This document shows positions 35,101 to 44,057 of a stretch of DNA of 64,000 nucleotides, one piece after another. This DNA comes from an uncultured Prevotellaceae bacterium (GTDB lineage Bacteria > Bacteroidota > Bacteroidia > Bacteroidales > Bacteroidaceae): contig ONCK01000005.1 of NCBI GenBank assembly GCA_900316315.1, forward strand, positions 62,001-126,000, written 5' to 3'. The translations under genes and the position numbers were made by a program. The notes beneath the pieces are model-generated. The model ran no database searches and was not told the DNA's origin. It worked only from the letters and a program-made list of their open reading frames with translations. Each line of letters starts with the position of its first letter. Within the stretch, counting starts at the first letter, position 1.

Positions 35101-37840
35101 CACGCTCTATGATGCGGCACTGGACAAATTTGCCCCGCTCAACTGGCCCTTTGGCCTCAACTTCAGCCGATATCTCCCATGGATTCCTTTCCTCTACCAG
35201 GAGAGTACGCCCTGGCAAGTCAGTCTCACGGCTCCCCTGCGCCTCGAGGATGTATACTCTCTCGCCTTCAGCCATCTGGACGAGACTCTCCTACAGCCAA
35301 GCTACATGCTGATCGATTTTGAGACTCGGCCGCTCAAGTTGGGGGCCCGCCACATGGTGCTGATGTCCAAGGCCTCCGTCAACAAGTCCACTCTCGCCGA
35401 ACCGGCCGCGGAATCTGTAGCGGCTGGCGACGAAGCCGCAGACGAGCAGACCGCCTCGCGCACCGCCGCACAAGCCGCCCGTGCAAAAGCAGCCAGCAAT
35501 CAGACAACCGACGAGTCCGTCATCGGACAAGTCAGAACAGACTTCAGCGAGACAGCATTCTTCATGCCTCGGCTTAAGACCGATGCCCGAGGCAACGTCA
35601 GCCTTGCCTTTACGCTGCCTCAAAGCCTCACGACATGGAAATTTCGCGCCTTGGCCCACACTACCGGCGTCGACTACGGCCGGCTCGACACTACAGTCAC
35701 CGCAAGCAAGGACTTCATGGTACAGCCCAATATGCCGCGCTTCCTACGCGCCGGCGATCAGGGCCTACTCGCCGTTTCTGTACGTAACGCCGGTGACGAG
35801 ACCCAACAAGGTACGCTCACCTTACAAATCATCGAGCCCCAGTCACGCCGTACCCTCGACAAACAAGCCCTCCACTTCGATGTCAAGGGGCACGCCGACG
35901 CGACCTACTCTTTCCGTCTCAACGCAAGCGGTGAATACCCCTTACTCATCTGCCGCGTCGTGGGCAAGGGACGAAAGTTTACCGATGGCGAGGAGCACTA
36001 TCTGCCTGTACTCGAAGACAAAGAGGAAGTACACGAGAGTTTACCGCTTACGCTCAATGGCAAGACCAAAACCAGCATTGACCTGTCCCCGCTCTGGCAA
36101 GGCTCGACGGGTACCAAGAGCCACCAGCGCCTGACAGTAGAGTACACCGCCCATCCTGCATGGCTCGCCCTCGAAGCTCTGCCCTACATGGTTCCGACGC
36201 GTCCCTACGATGCACTCTCCAATGCCGTCGCCTACTACGCTCTGACACTCTCCTCTCTCGAAGCCAAAGCCCATCCTCAGATACGCCAACTCGTCGCACG
36301 CTGGAAGCAGACACAGAGCGTCGACTCCGTCTATCTACTCCTCGAGCGCAACCCCGAGCTCAAGCAGATTGTTCTCTCCGAGACGCCTTGGGTAGGTGCC
36401 GCCGACGCAGAGCGGGAGCGCTGCCTCAGACTCGCAGAGCTCTTTGACTCTACCACGCTCTCCTACAAGCTGCAAAGCTGCATCGACCGTCTGACCAGTC
36501 TGCAGTCTGCCGACGGCGGCTGGTGCTGGTATCAGGGAATGCCTACCCACAAGGGCATCACCATCGAAGTGGCCGAGATATTGGCGCGCCTCCATCAACT
36601 AGCGCCCCAGGCAGGTCTGCCCCGTCTAGATCAGGCGCTGACACACGCTATCGACTATCTACACAAAGAGACAGCCCGAGAGGTGGCAGAGATGAAAGCA
36701 GCCGAGCGCAAGCATGAGCAACCCGCGAGCGTCAGCGTAGACCAACTCCGCTACCTATATATATGTGCGCTGCAGGATCTCAAGCCTGATGCTACACGTA
36801 GCTATCTCCTAGACCGTCTCGCCAAGAGCGCTACCCGCTACGACATGTATGCCAAGTCGCTCGCAGCACGAGTACTCTCGTCGTATCACCGTCGGCAAGC
36901 TGCTCAGACTACACTGCAAAGTCTCATGGAGCATACCGCATTCCGACCCGATATGGGCCGATACTTTGACACGCAGCGGGCACCTTCCTTCTACGAGAGC
37001 TACCGCATACCCACCCAGGTAGCCGCCCTCGAGACCCTGGATCAGCTCGCGCCTCAAGACAGTGCGACCATCAACGAGATGGTAAGCTGGCTGTTGCAGG
37101 CCAAGCGCACAGAGACATGGGACAACCCCGTCAGCAGCGTCGAGGCCGTCCACTATCTCTACTGCAAGTACCATGCGCTCGATGCAGCAAACGATGGAGT
37201 CAAGATCTCCCTCCTATATCCCAACCGGCAAGAAGTCATCGTCAACGCCCAACATCCGTCGGACAGCGACCCACTCGCCTCACTCGGCTACTATAAGCGG
37301 ACGCTCGCCCTGGAAGGTCGGAAGAGCACTCCTTCCGGACTCCGCATAGAGCGGAGTGGCACCGGCCTGTCGTATGGAGCCGCCCATCTGCAATACACAG
37401 CCCCGGCTGCCGATATACGTAAGTCGGCGTCTGGCATTAGTCTCATCGTCAAATATCTCGTATCAGACGGGGGCAACTGGGTCCCCGTACAGACACAGAC
37501 AAAACTGAAAGTAGGAGAGAAACTGAAGATACGCCTTGAACTCACGGCTGACCGGGACTATGACTTCGTCTCTGTCAGACTTGGGCGGGCCGCATGTGCC
37601 GAGCCCGTACGTACGCTGTCCGGCTACAGCTGGCAAGACGGCTGCTATCGCGAAGTAGACGACGCCTCCACCCAATACTTCTACCAACAGATGAGTAAGG
37701 GTAAGCATGTGATTGAGGACGAGTACCGGCTAGACCGCAGCGGCACCTATCATACTGCTGTTCCAACGGCACAATGCGTCTATGCTCCCGAATTTAACGG
37801 CCGCGGAGAGGGGCTTACGCTCACCATCGCCGCAAACTAG
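32156..37840 (+). CDS. Alpha-2-macroglobulin-like giant secreted protein without thioester
   Basis: A 1,894-residue exported protein. Signal peptide MKHAKILFCLFIALSLAIPRSIHA before QSYASLW fixes the start at 32156. The first 320 residues are helical and repeat-like; macroglobulin beta-sandwich domains follow, including the MG2-type 'YRPGQKVQVGGFLYEK' near residue 535. The A2M region has 'TAFFMPRLKTDARGNVSLAFTLPQSLTTWKFRALA' near 1140 and an alpha/alpha barrel with 'LQSADGGWCWYQG' near 1450. The CxEQ thioester motif of trapping A2Ms was not found, so it resembles the thioester-less type seen in Bacteroidetes. Family members are thought to inhibit proteases or guard the envelope. An Ala-rich linker (about 1085-1120) precedes the A2M region. 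The phytase-like gene starts 19 bases downstream. Confidence 0.87.
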   Translation: MKHAKILFCLFIALSLAIPRSIHAQSYASLWKKVAQLRDKDLPQSAAKQAHKIYTLASQRNDDGQMIAALLTEMSLQSDISPDSAQTALDRMEHLLAVKHQAPTRSLLHLVLGHLYQLQNSYLQENAQTRAYSHLQASMSDPDLLANAHATDYLPLIIRGSDSKYYHDDLLSIVAPLAARYLNTLSDQHLNGNDEACRVMHQEIDLYRRQGNREAQLLALLDSADICQRGDPSWLWQRPIQSPTIAKAAPQSLAQWLQGLTSTYGDLELCATVYTKLAQLGTPAEQWQWAQRGLEKYPKSKFARTLHNRIRQLSQPSLSIHSGTRSLYPGLTDTLAVEGVNLQQAKVRFYRLPFSASDPRFIRLVPADYAKYTKEPAQEVSVVLPKGQPYETVRAKITYTAPDNGLYLVQAESGKVKSDYVLCHVSCLRLMAFTLPDDQIRVWVTDAQSGTPISGASIKVVSRQENDRTVQTHETDDEGKVILRGLSPRYYTLYTSTPTDDALGGLSHWYGQVGRTTYKERLQSNLALFTDRAIYRPGQKVQVGGFLYEKRDDAVRIKAHESVTLKLMDANYKQIAETSVETDDYGAVSAQFTLPTSCLNGQFTVQSDNGSVGLRVEEYKRPTFQVIFDEVKSGYKAGDTVTVNGQVKTLSGFPLSHIRVAVSVTRRNSPWAYYFSQANMTMSQDTLTTDGDGRFEVPVVLTLPTPTHEEITYRWSRYCIFRIQAVVTTDDGETEENEYSLFAGDHAVQLFANWPDRVCKEHLPALQVDQRNAAYLPVEGRGECQIQSNGQTIRQEAIDFNKPLSQSLLSGLPSGQYEITIRPQGSADTAVWIKRQMVFFSLSDAQPVGAEPLQVYVSSPTFKTGEAVQILLGSPRQNAYIFRDRYEGGRLVESRLLHLNCQNLLDTLSYKEAYGNGIQLLYVMVCDGKVLQKRVQITKSEPDKRLTMRWSTFRSRLTAGQQEEWRLQVLKDGKPAEASVLATLYDAALDKFAPLNWPFGLNFSRYLPWIPFLYQESTPWQVSLTAPLRLEDVYSLAFSHLDETLLQPSYMLIDFETRPLKLGARHMVLMSKASVNKSTLAEPAAESVAAGDEAADEQTASRTAAQAARAKAASNQTTDESVIGQVRTDFSETAFFMPRLKTDARGNVSLAFTLPQSLTTWKFRALAHTTGVDYGRLDTTVTASKDFMVQPNMPRFLRAGDQGLLAVSVRNAGDETQQGTLTLQIIEPQSRRTLDKQALHFDVKGHADATYSFRLNASGEYPLLICRVVGKGRKFTDGEEHYLPVLEDKEEVHESLPLTLNGKTKTSIDLSPLWQGSTGTKSHQRLTVEYTAHPAWLALEALPYMVPTRPYDALSNAVAYYALTLSSLEAKAHPQIRQLVARWKQTQSVDSVYLLLERNPELKQIVLSETPWVGAADAERERCLRLAELFDSTTLSYKLQSCIDRLTSLQSADGGWCWYQGMPTHKGITIEVAEILARLHQLAPQAGLPRLDQALTHAIDYLHKETAREVAEMKAAERKHEQPASVSVDQLRYLYICALQDLKPDATRSYLLDRLAKSATRYDMYAKSLAARVLSSYHRRQAAQTTLQSLMEHTAFRPDMGRYFDTQRAPSFYESYRIPTQVAALETLDQLAPQDSATINEMVSWLLQAKRTETWDNPVSSVEAVHYLYCKYHALDAANDGVKISLLYPNRQEVIVNAQHPSDSDPLASLGYYKRTLALEGRKSTPSGLRIERSGTGLSYGAAHLQYTAPAADIRKSASGISLIVKYLVSDGGNWVPVQTQTKLKVGEKLKIRLELTADRDYDFVSVRLGRAACAEPVRTLSGYSWQDGCYREVDDASTQYFYQQMSKGKHVIEDEYRLDRSGTYHTAVPTAQCVYAPEFNGRGEGLTLTIAAN

Positions 37841-37859
37841 ACTTATCACATCCTACCAG

Positions 37860-39245
37860 ATGAATAGCAGAACCCTTGTCCTCCTCATCAGCATCCTGAC
37901 TTGTACCTATACGACGACACATGCCACTGGCACGACCAAACCCGCTCGTGCAGATACGACGTACTCTAGCACTCCGGCCGGCACATTGGGCTCACAGACC
38001 GCCGACAGCACTCGGCAATCAACTCTCAAGACCGTCGCCAAGGCGGCAGCGCCCGTTGTCATCGGCGTCCTTGAGACCGCCACGGGCGCAAATCCGATTA
38101 TCGGCATCGCTTCGCAAGTGGTCAAAGGTGCCACCATGGGACAACAGGCAAGCCAGCTCGGCAAGCAGGCAGCTGAGGCTTACAAGACGTATGCGCCACC
38201 TCGTGTACAGCAGCAGGCCACAAGTCAGATCGACGAGCTCAAGACGCAGCTGGCAGGAGGGTCCTACTACCGCCAAACCAAGCTTCTGCCGGCACAAGAC
38301 CTGAACAAATGGCATATCCCCGGCGGCAACTACAGCGGCATCACGCCTCTGGGAGGAGACAGCTTTGCCATCGTCGATGACAAGAGCCCGAGGGGTGGTT
38401 TTTATATCCTTCACCTGCAGATAGATTCCGTGACAGGCGAGGTCATAAGCGCCCGTCGCTCCGACTTCATAGGACCGTCAGAGGGTCGTCCTGAGGACAA
38501 CGAGGACATCGTCTTCGTTCCCTCGCGACAGACGCTCTTCCTGACCAGCGAGAATGCCAGCACCGTGGAGGAATATACCCTTGACGGACAGAAGACAGGC
38601 CGACGACTGCATATACCCTCGCAATTTGGAATAGCCAACCTGCAGGACAACAGCGGTCTGGAGGCACTTGCCTACGACGACAGCACAGGACGCTTCTGGA
38701 CAACCTCGGAATGCCGTCTCAAGAGCGATTCCCGTGTATGGGATGGCCACGACTCTGTGCAAGCCATGCGCATTCAGGCCTTTGACAGTACGCTCGCCGC
38801 AGCGGAACAATATCCCTACTTGCTCTCCGCTCCGCAGCTCCGGACCGACGGACTCTACTACACCCACGGCATACCCGCTATGACCTATCTGGGCGACGGA
38901 CAAATGCTCATCATGGAACGCGAGCTAGCGGTACCCAAGGGCTACTTCGGAGCAAAAACGTGTATTCGCATCTTCGTCACCCAGCTGGACAGCATACGGG
39001 CCATCACCGGAGACACTCGACTGGAGGCTCTGCCCAGACAAGCTTTTCTCAACAGGCACGAAGTCGCGAGATTTACGACTGGCATCAACCTTGCCCGCAT
39101 CAACTTCGGCAACTTTGAAGGCATGTGCTTGGGACCCAAGCTGCAGGACGGACACCAGACCATTCTGCTTCTGAGCGACTCGCAAAACAATGCCGGCAAC
39201 AGCCTCGCCCGTCTCAAGGACTATATCAAAGTCATCGTCTTGTGA
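37860..39245 (+). CDS. Secreted phytase-like esterase (propeller)
   Basis: A 461-residue exported protein. The start at 37860 gives a signal peptide (LVLLISILTCTYTTTHA); the earlier in-frame ATG at 37782 lies inside the preceding gene. A low-complexity stretch with 'ETATGANPIIGIASQVVKGATMG' (about residues 50-90) precedes the 'esterase-like activity of phytase' domain (about 140-460): 'GNYSGITPLGGDSFAIVDDKS', 'EDNEDIVF', 'NSGLEALAYDDSTGRFWTTSE' and 'NFEGMCLGPKL'. Such propellers bind calcium and act on phosphate or other esters; the substrate here is unknown. It is 19 bases after the A2M-like gene and probably co-transcribed. Confidence 0.82.
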   Translation: MNSRTLVLLISILTCTYTTTHATGTTKPARADTTYSSTPAGTLGSQTADSTRQSTLKTVAKAAAPVVIGVLETATGANPIIGIASQVVKGATMGQQASQLGKQAAEAYKTYAPPRVQQQATSQIDELKTQLAGGSYYRQTKLLPAQDLNKWHIPGGNYSGITPLGGDSFAIVDDKSPRGGFYILHLQIDSVTGEVISARRSDFIGPSEGRPEDNEDIVFVPSRQTLFLTSENASTVEEYTLDGQKTGRRLHIPSQFGIANLQDNSGLEALAYDDSTGRFWTTSECRLKSDSRVWDGHDSVQAMRIQAFDSTLAAAEQYPYLLSAPQLRTDGLYYTHGIPAMTYLGDGQMLIMERELAVPKGYFGAKTCIRIFVTQLDSIRAITGDTRLEALPRQAFLNRHEVARFTTGINLARINFGNFEGMCLGPKLQDGHQTILLLSDSQNNAGNSLARLKDYIKVIVL

Positions 39246-39474
39246 CTTACCGCCGGCAGGCCTACTCAAGGGGAAAGTTTGTCCTCATATTCCCGTCCGA
39301 CCTCCACGCCGACAGGCTCTCAACTTCATAATAGCTGCAGAGACTCAGATTTCCCCAAATACTGCCTAGGCTGCCTGACTCCGGTCCTACGTCGGTCTAA
39401 AGGGGAGGAAAAAAGCACAAGGCGGAATACAAGATTTTTAGAAGCAGAACTACGCTTATATTGAAGAAATTGTG

Positions 39475-39482
39475 TAATTTTG
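39475..39482 (+). promoter_or_regulatory. -7 box for efp
   Basis: TAATTTTG, exact TAnnTTTG, 48 bases before the efp ATG. The gap 39246-39474 holds no gene. Confidence 0.5.
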
Positions 39483-39530
39483 CACCCGCAAAAAGAAGGA
39501 CAACCTCAGAGATAATTTTTTTTCAAGAAT

Positions 39531-40094
39531 ATGATTAAATCACAAGACATCAAGATCGGTACATGCATTCGCATGGATGGAAAGCTCTACTTCTGCATTG
39601 ATTTCCTCCACATGAAGCCTGGTAAAGGCAATACCATCATGCGTACCACCCTTAAGGACGTTGTAACCGGCCGCGTACTGGAGAAGCGCTTCAACATCGG
39701 CGAAGCCCTGGAAGACGTACGCGTAGAGCGCCGCCCCTATCAGTATCTCTACAAGGAGGGCGAAGACTATATCTTCATGAATCAGGAGACCTATGATCAG
39801 GTGCCCATTGCCAAGGACCTGATCAACGGCGTAGACTACATGAAGGAGAGCGACATCGTCGAGGTAGTGACCGACGCCAGCACAGATACCATTCTCTATG
39901 CTGAGATGCCTGTCAAGACCGTGCTCAAGGTGACCTACACCGAGCCGGGTCTCAAGGGCGATACTGCAACCAACACTCTGAAGCCCGCTACCGTGGAGAC
40001 CGGCGCAGAGGTACGCGTTCCCCTCTTCATCAATGAGGGCGAGCTCATCGAAGTCGACACTCGCGACGGCAGCTACGTCAACCGCGTAAAGTAG
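39531..40094 (+). CDS. efp: Translation elongation factor P
   Basis: A 187-residue EF-P, which rescues ribosomes stalled at polyproline. Three beta-barrel domains are complete, ending 'FINEGELIEVDTRDGSYVNRVK'. The tip lysine is K32 in KPGKGN; as lysine it could take beta-lysylation, but no epmA or epmB gene is in the window, so the modification is open. EF-P would matter here because several neighbours are proline-rich (NuoI tail, DUF349 protein). It appears to be transcribed from its own promoter. Confidence 0.97.
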   Translation: MIKSQDIKIGTCIRMDGKLYFCIDFLHMKPGKGNTIMRTTLKDVVTGRVLEKRFNIGEALEDVRVERRPYQYLYKEGEDYIFMNQETYDQVPIAKDLINGVDYMKESDIVEVVTDASTDTILYAEMPVKTVLKVTYTEPGLKGDTATNTLKPATVETGAEVRVPLFINEGELIEVDTRDGSYVNRVK

Positions 40095-40153
40095 AATCCG
40101 TACCGCTGTCTCCTCAAAGCGGGACAGATGTACATTTATACAGACCTCATACT

Positions 40154-40186
40154 GGAGCACTCCGCCTCTTCTAGGCCGGGTGCTCC
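40154..40186 (+). terminator. Hairpin after efp
   Basis: GGAGCAC (40154-40160) pairs with GTGCTCC (40180-40186), with further imperfect pairing inside. No T tract. Confidence 0.4.
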
Positions 40187-40207
40187 TAATCGTATCTTCT
40201 GGATCAG

Positions 40208-41080
40208 ATGAACAAGCGTCTTATTGGCATCGTCTGCGGCATCATCGCCGCAGTAGCCTACGGTACCAACCCTCTCTTTAGCCTTAATCTCTACCACATG
40301 GGTCTGGACGTACCCTCCGTGCTCTTTTACCGGTTTTCCGTAGCCGCAGTCGTGCTCGGCATCATCCTCAAGCTGCAAGGGCGGTCACTGCGTATCACCC
40401 GCAGCCAAGGCATTGCGCTCCTGACAGGAGGCATCACCTTTGCGCTGTCTTCGTGGACGCTCTATCGCAGTTTTCTCTACATGGATGCAGGCATCGCATG
40501 CGCAATTCTATTTGTCTACCCCATGCTTGTAGCCCTCATCATGATCATATTTTACCACGAGAAGGCTTCGCCTGTCACGCTGGGTTGTATCGTACTGGCC
40601 ATGGTCGGCATCGTACTGCTCTATCAAGGCGACGGCAAGACGACGCTCAGCACAGTGGGCGTAATTCTCGTCATCCTGAGCTCCCTATGTTACGCCATCT
40701 ACATCGTGGGTGTCGACCACTCACGACTGCACCGCATAGAGTCGGGCAAACTGACCTTCTGGGTGCTCCTGTCGGGGGCGTTGCTCTTTCTGGTAATGAC
40801 CGGATGTGCTACAGAACTGCATCCCATACCTCCTACTCCGCAGGGCTGGATCAATGTACTGGGCATTGCCCTCGTGCCGACGATTATCCCCATCTTTTTC
40901 ATCAACATTGCCATCAAGCAGGTCGGACCTACGCTGAGCGCTATCCTAGGCGCGCTGGAGCCCGTCACGGCCATGCTGATTGGGGTCTGTGTCTTTGGAG
41001 AACTGATCACCCTGCGCATCATCGTGGGCACCCTGCTCATCCTGATCGCCGTGACCGTCGTCGTCGCCAGCCGCAAGTAG
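40208..41080 (+). CDS. EamA/DMT family transporter
   Basis: A 290-residue inner-membrane protein with about ten membrane segments in two EamA halves. The first half runs from 'IGIVCGIIAAVAYGTNPLFSL' to 'VTLGCIVLAMVGIVLLYQG' (about residue 140) and the second from 'GVILVILSSLCYAIYIVGVDHSRL' to the end, with the family signature 'LGALEPVTAMLIGVCVFGELITLRIIVGTLLILIAV'. The family exports amino acids or metabolites; the substrate is unknown. It has no clear operon partner: an 84-base gap with its own -7 box separates it from the S41 peptidase gene. Confidence 0.9.
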   Translation: MNKRLIGIVCGIIAAVAYGTNPLFSLNLYHMGLDVPSVLFYRFSVAAVVLGIILKLQGRSLRITRSQGIALLTGGITFALSSWTLYRSFLYMDAGIACAILFVYPMLVALIMIIFYHEKASPVTLGCIVLAMVGIVLLYQGDGKTTLSTVGVILVILSSLCYAIYIVGVDHSRLHRIESGKLTFWVLLSGALLFLVMTGCATELHPIPPTPQGWINVLGIALVPTIIPIFFINIAIKQVGPTLSAILGALEPVTAMLIGVCVFGELITLRIIVGTLLILIAVTVVVASRK

Positions 41081-41130
41081 GATTATCTTTTTTTAATTCA
41101 GACAGCTCGCGGTCATATGCCCTTTATGCT

Positions 41131-41138
41131 TACCTTTG
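41131..41138 (+). promoter_or_regulatory. -7 box for the S41 peptidase
   Basis: TACCTTTG, exact TAnnTTTG, 26 bases before the ATG at 41165. Confidence 0.55.
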
Positions 41139-41164
41139 TCCTGCAAACTATATAGCCATACGTC

Positions 41165-42496
41165 ATGTCACTCAAGTCCGTCGTACGCTCCAAGCGCTTC
41201 CTGATCATCACTCCGATATGCCTTCTGCTCATCCTCTGCGCGGCCATATGGACCCACTACAAGTCTCTGTACGGCACAGGCGTCACCCCGCGTCCTGTCT
41301 TGATGGGACAAATGGAGGTTGCACCGCAGGACTTCGCCGCAGACTTCGCCGAGGTGAGCGACATCGTCAAGGACCACTACAAACTGGCCAAACCCAAGCA
41401 TATCGACATCGACTCTCTGAACAACCTGTACGCCCAGCGCATTGCATCAGGCGAGGTGAAGACCAAGGAAGACTACGGCATGATGCTCCTCAACTACTTC
41501 CACTATCTGTACAACAGCCACTCCTATCCCTGCTATGCCCGATACAGTGCCGGTGAAGACGTGGCTTATGTACAAGGCAATGTCTTCATCAGCCATCCCA
41601 ACGCCTATCTCGTGACCCACGGACTAAGGGACAAGGACCTCATCCTCAGGATCGACGGGCAGAAAACCTCGGACTGGCTCCTCAACCAGCAGCAATACCA
41701 ATCGGGCTCCTCCCCATGGTATCAGCAGTTGCAAGCCGCCCGACATATCCTGAGCAGCTACACCAAGCAGCGCATCACGTACCTCGTCCAGCGCGGTCAA
41801 GACACACTCGACGTCACCCTACCTCTGCTGCCGCCCGACAACTCGGTCATCAAGCCCCAGCCGCTTGTCACATGGTCCCTGCCGACCGACGTCATCTACA
41901 AGCAAGACATTGCCTATATCAAGATCAACCGCCTCGAAGGCAAGGACTTCATGAGCCAGTTTCAGTCTGCCTATGACCATGTCAAGCATGCTGCCGACCT
42001 CATCCTGGATCTGCGCGGATGCTCGGGAGACGACTACGGACTGGCCCGCAAGGTGTGCCAATACTTCCTCAAGAAACCTGCCAAGAGTTGTACCGGATAC
42101 CTCTGGCAAGCCCGCATGAGCCCCAACCATCAGGCCTATCAGGGTATGCAGCCGTGGCTCATCATCGACGGTGGCACCTCAGGTGCTGCAGAAGCGCTGC
42201 TGATAGATATGCGCGAGGCGGGCGTCGCCATGCCCGTCGGTGAGCCCACCGCAGGTGACGTGGGCGTGGGTACCCGCTTCTTCAGAACAAAGCGCGGGAC
42301 GACCTTCAGCCTGGCTACATGGGGGCCCACCTTCTCCCACGGCGGATTTCAGATGGAAGGTCTGCCCTATCAGCCTCAAGTCACCAACATGCTCAGTATA
42401 AGCGACTTCATGTCAGGCCGAGACGGCTCGGTCAGCATCGCCAATCAGTCTATCGAGAGCCGGCGTACGAGCCAAGACCCAGACGCCAAGCGCTAG
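41165..42496 (+). CDS. S41 family (C-terminal processing-like) peptidase
   Basis: A 443-residue protein anchored by one N-terminal membrane segment (residues about 12-30, FLIITPICLLLILCAAIW), with the rest in the periplasm. The S41 core is seen in 'IAYIKINRLEGKDFMSQFQ', 'DLILDLRGCSGDD', the nucleophile region 'WLIIDGGTSGAAEALLIDM' (probable serine S339) and 'PVGEPTAGDVGVGTRFF'. The general-base lysine of the Ser-Lys dyad is probably K376 (RTKRG), by spacing. No PDZ domain is obvious; a short 'VTHGLRDKDLILRIDGQK' stretch near 149-167 is PDZ-like. The substrate is unknown. Confidence 0.82.
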   Translation: MSLKSVVRSKRFLIITPICLLLILCAAIWTHYKSLYGTGVTPRPVLMGQMEVAPQDFAADFAEVSDIVKDHYKLAKPKHIDIDSLNNLYAQRIASGEVKTKEDYGMMLLNYFHYLYNSHSYPCYARYSAGEDVAYVQGNVFISHPNAYLVTHGLRDKDLILRIDGQKTSDWLLNQQQYQSGSSPWYQQLQAARHILSSYTKQRITYLVQRGQDTLDVTLPLLPPDNSVIKPQPLVTWSLPTDVIYKQDIAYIKINRLEGKDFMSQFQSAYDHVKHAADLILDLRGCSGDDYGLARKVCQYFLKKPAKSCTGYLWQARMSPNHQAYQGMQPWLIIDGGTSGAAEALLIDMREAGVAMPVGEPTAGDVGVGTRFFRTKRGTTFSLATWGPTFSHGGFQMEGLPYQPQVTNMLSISDFMSGRDGSVSIANQSIESRRTSQDPDAKR

Positions 42497-43166
42497 CTCC
42501 GTCAGGCCCTCTCCTGCGACTGCTCAACTCCGGGTCGTACTCCTGTAAGAGGCCGCTGCATGGGCACACCTCCGTCTCGCGGCTTCTCCCGCCGAACGCC
42601 ATATGCGTATAACGCATCCTTCACCCCTCTAAATGCCGTATAAGAGGACACGGAGGCCGATTCAAACGGCCCTCGCGCCGTATACGTTTGCCCATCTGAC
42701 TTGATGCGCTCTATCGTATAGCGGGCAGGAATGTCCGTACCGGAACTCGCCGCGCTGACATGGCCCTATATATATAATGTATGGGCTGTCCATTTTACGA
42801 CCCAGCAGAAAATCAGGGAAAACAGGCTCCCACCGTTTGTCTATTCGAAAAAGAAAGAATTTTTGTTGGCTACCTCTCTCAGTCGGATACTGAGATAAAT
42901 CGTCTTTGCCGCAGAAGACGCCGCTCGACATCCGTGGGGCAGACATTACCTAAGGGGAGAAAGATTTTTCCCATCACGTTTTCAGAAAGCAAATACCTTG
43001 AGGCCGGACGATTTCCATCCGGCCTTACCGACTATCGCAGGGCCCATCGTCGCCAGGCACGCGCCCCTTTCGACGGCGTACTTTGAAGACATCCCACCTC
43101 AGGAGCCAGCAGCGTCCATTTGCGCTCTCTGTCTCCCAATATTCCCAACTTGAACGATTGCCCGGC
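42497..43166. other. Non-coding gap before repeat copy B
   Basis: 670 bases with no credible gene. It includes a small perfect dyad AGGCCGGA...TCCGGCCT (43001-43025). Confidence 0.45.
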
Positions 43167-43454
43167 ATTTTTATATAATAAATCCAAATTACAGCCCCAA
43201 CAGGTACCGATGTCGTCACAACAAGTCGCCTTGTAAGCGCTACAAGGTCGGATATAGTTTAGACTAGGTCGGACTTAGTTTAAACTGGAAGGCGAGTTGT
43301 TAACGCTTGATAGCCAACTAGTTACAAGAAGGTCAAAATTATATTTTTAATTCGTTGGATTTCAGCGATTTACGAAGGCATTTTGATCGGATTTTTATTT
43401 CTTGCGCTCGGACTTCAATTAGGATTTGTTTCTCGCACTTTTTATATAAAAAAT
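43167..43454 (+). repeat. Dispersed 288-bp intergenic repeat, copy B
   Basis: Same orientation and length as copy A. Left end ATTTTTATATAATAAAT (43167-43183), right end CTTTTTATATAAAAAAT (43438-43454). Tandem 21-bp units at 43245-43265 and 43266-43286. The GCCTTGT-AAGCGCT-ACAAGG hairpin and the AAGGCGAGTTGTTA element are kept. The left core is nearly identical to A; the right half is diverged but alignable. It stands about 480 bases upstream of the nuo promoter. Confidence 0.85.
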
Positions 43455-43913
43455 TCTTTGTCGCTTTCTGAGGACCCGTGATAAGACAGGCTAGCTGTAT
43501 CTGCAGACCGCGCTTTCACCGAAAGGCTTCTAGTGAAGTGTGCGAAGCCTTTCGGTGAAAGAGAGAGGAGCGGGGTGAGTGATTGGGGAACATTCGCCTC
43601 GCTTCGTCCGGTTGGCCGATCAGAGAGTGGCCATCACAGACGCATAGCCGCCGATGAGCTAAGGACACGGAAGGCAATCCATTGGCTGGCATCCGCGAGC
43701 GGCAATGAAGGTTTTGCATCCCTTTGATTTTAGATTGAGCCCACTTTATTGCAAATGGGCAGGCGTTCACCCCAGCCCAATCGCAGTATATCTAGATGCT
43801 ACCTGACCTGCGCGAAATGCCGCTTCTGATTGACAAGCGAGGCAGGATCTCTCAGACAAACAACACTTTGGCTCATAAATATCACACTTGCATATGAGAA
43901 AAACTAACTAAGG
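43455..43913. other. Non-coding gap with an 18-bp hairpin upstream of nuo
   Basis: CTTTCACCGAAAGGCTTC (43513-43530) and its exact complement (43544-43561) form an 18-bp stem with a 13-base loop. No T tract follows on either strand. The rest of the gap shows no gene. Confidence 0.6.
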
Positions 43914-43945
43914 TTGTCCTATTGTGTTAGAAATTCGTAATTTTG
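43914..43945 (+). promoter_or_regulatory. Promoter of the nuo operon
   Basis: -33 TTG (43914-43916), 21-base spacer, -7 TAATTTTG (43938-43945). The leader is about 110 bases and has a small GGCGCA-ATC-TGCGCC hairpin (43965-43979). Confidence 0.68.
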
Positions 43946-44057
43946 CAGTCTGTATTGATGGAAGGGCGCAATCTGCGCCTCGACATCAAGACACAGCAGC
44001 TATTCATCCTGATTAGGAAGAAACGAACGAACATATTATTTCAATCAATACAAACCT

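Noticed and set aside
40453-41556. 367-codon open frame across the DMT transporter and S41 genes
   Set aside because: A shadow frame: it overlaps two well-supported genes and its Arg/His/Pro-rich translation has no features.
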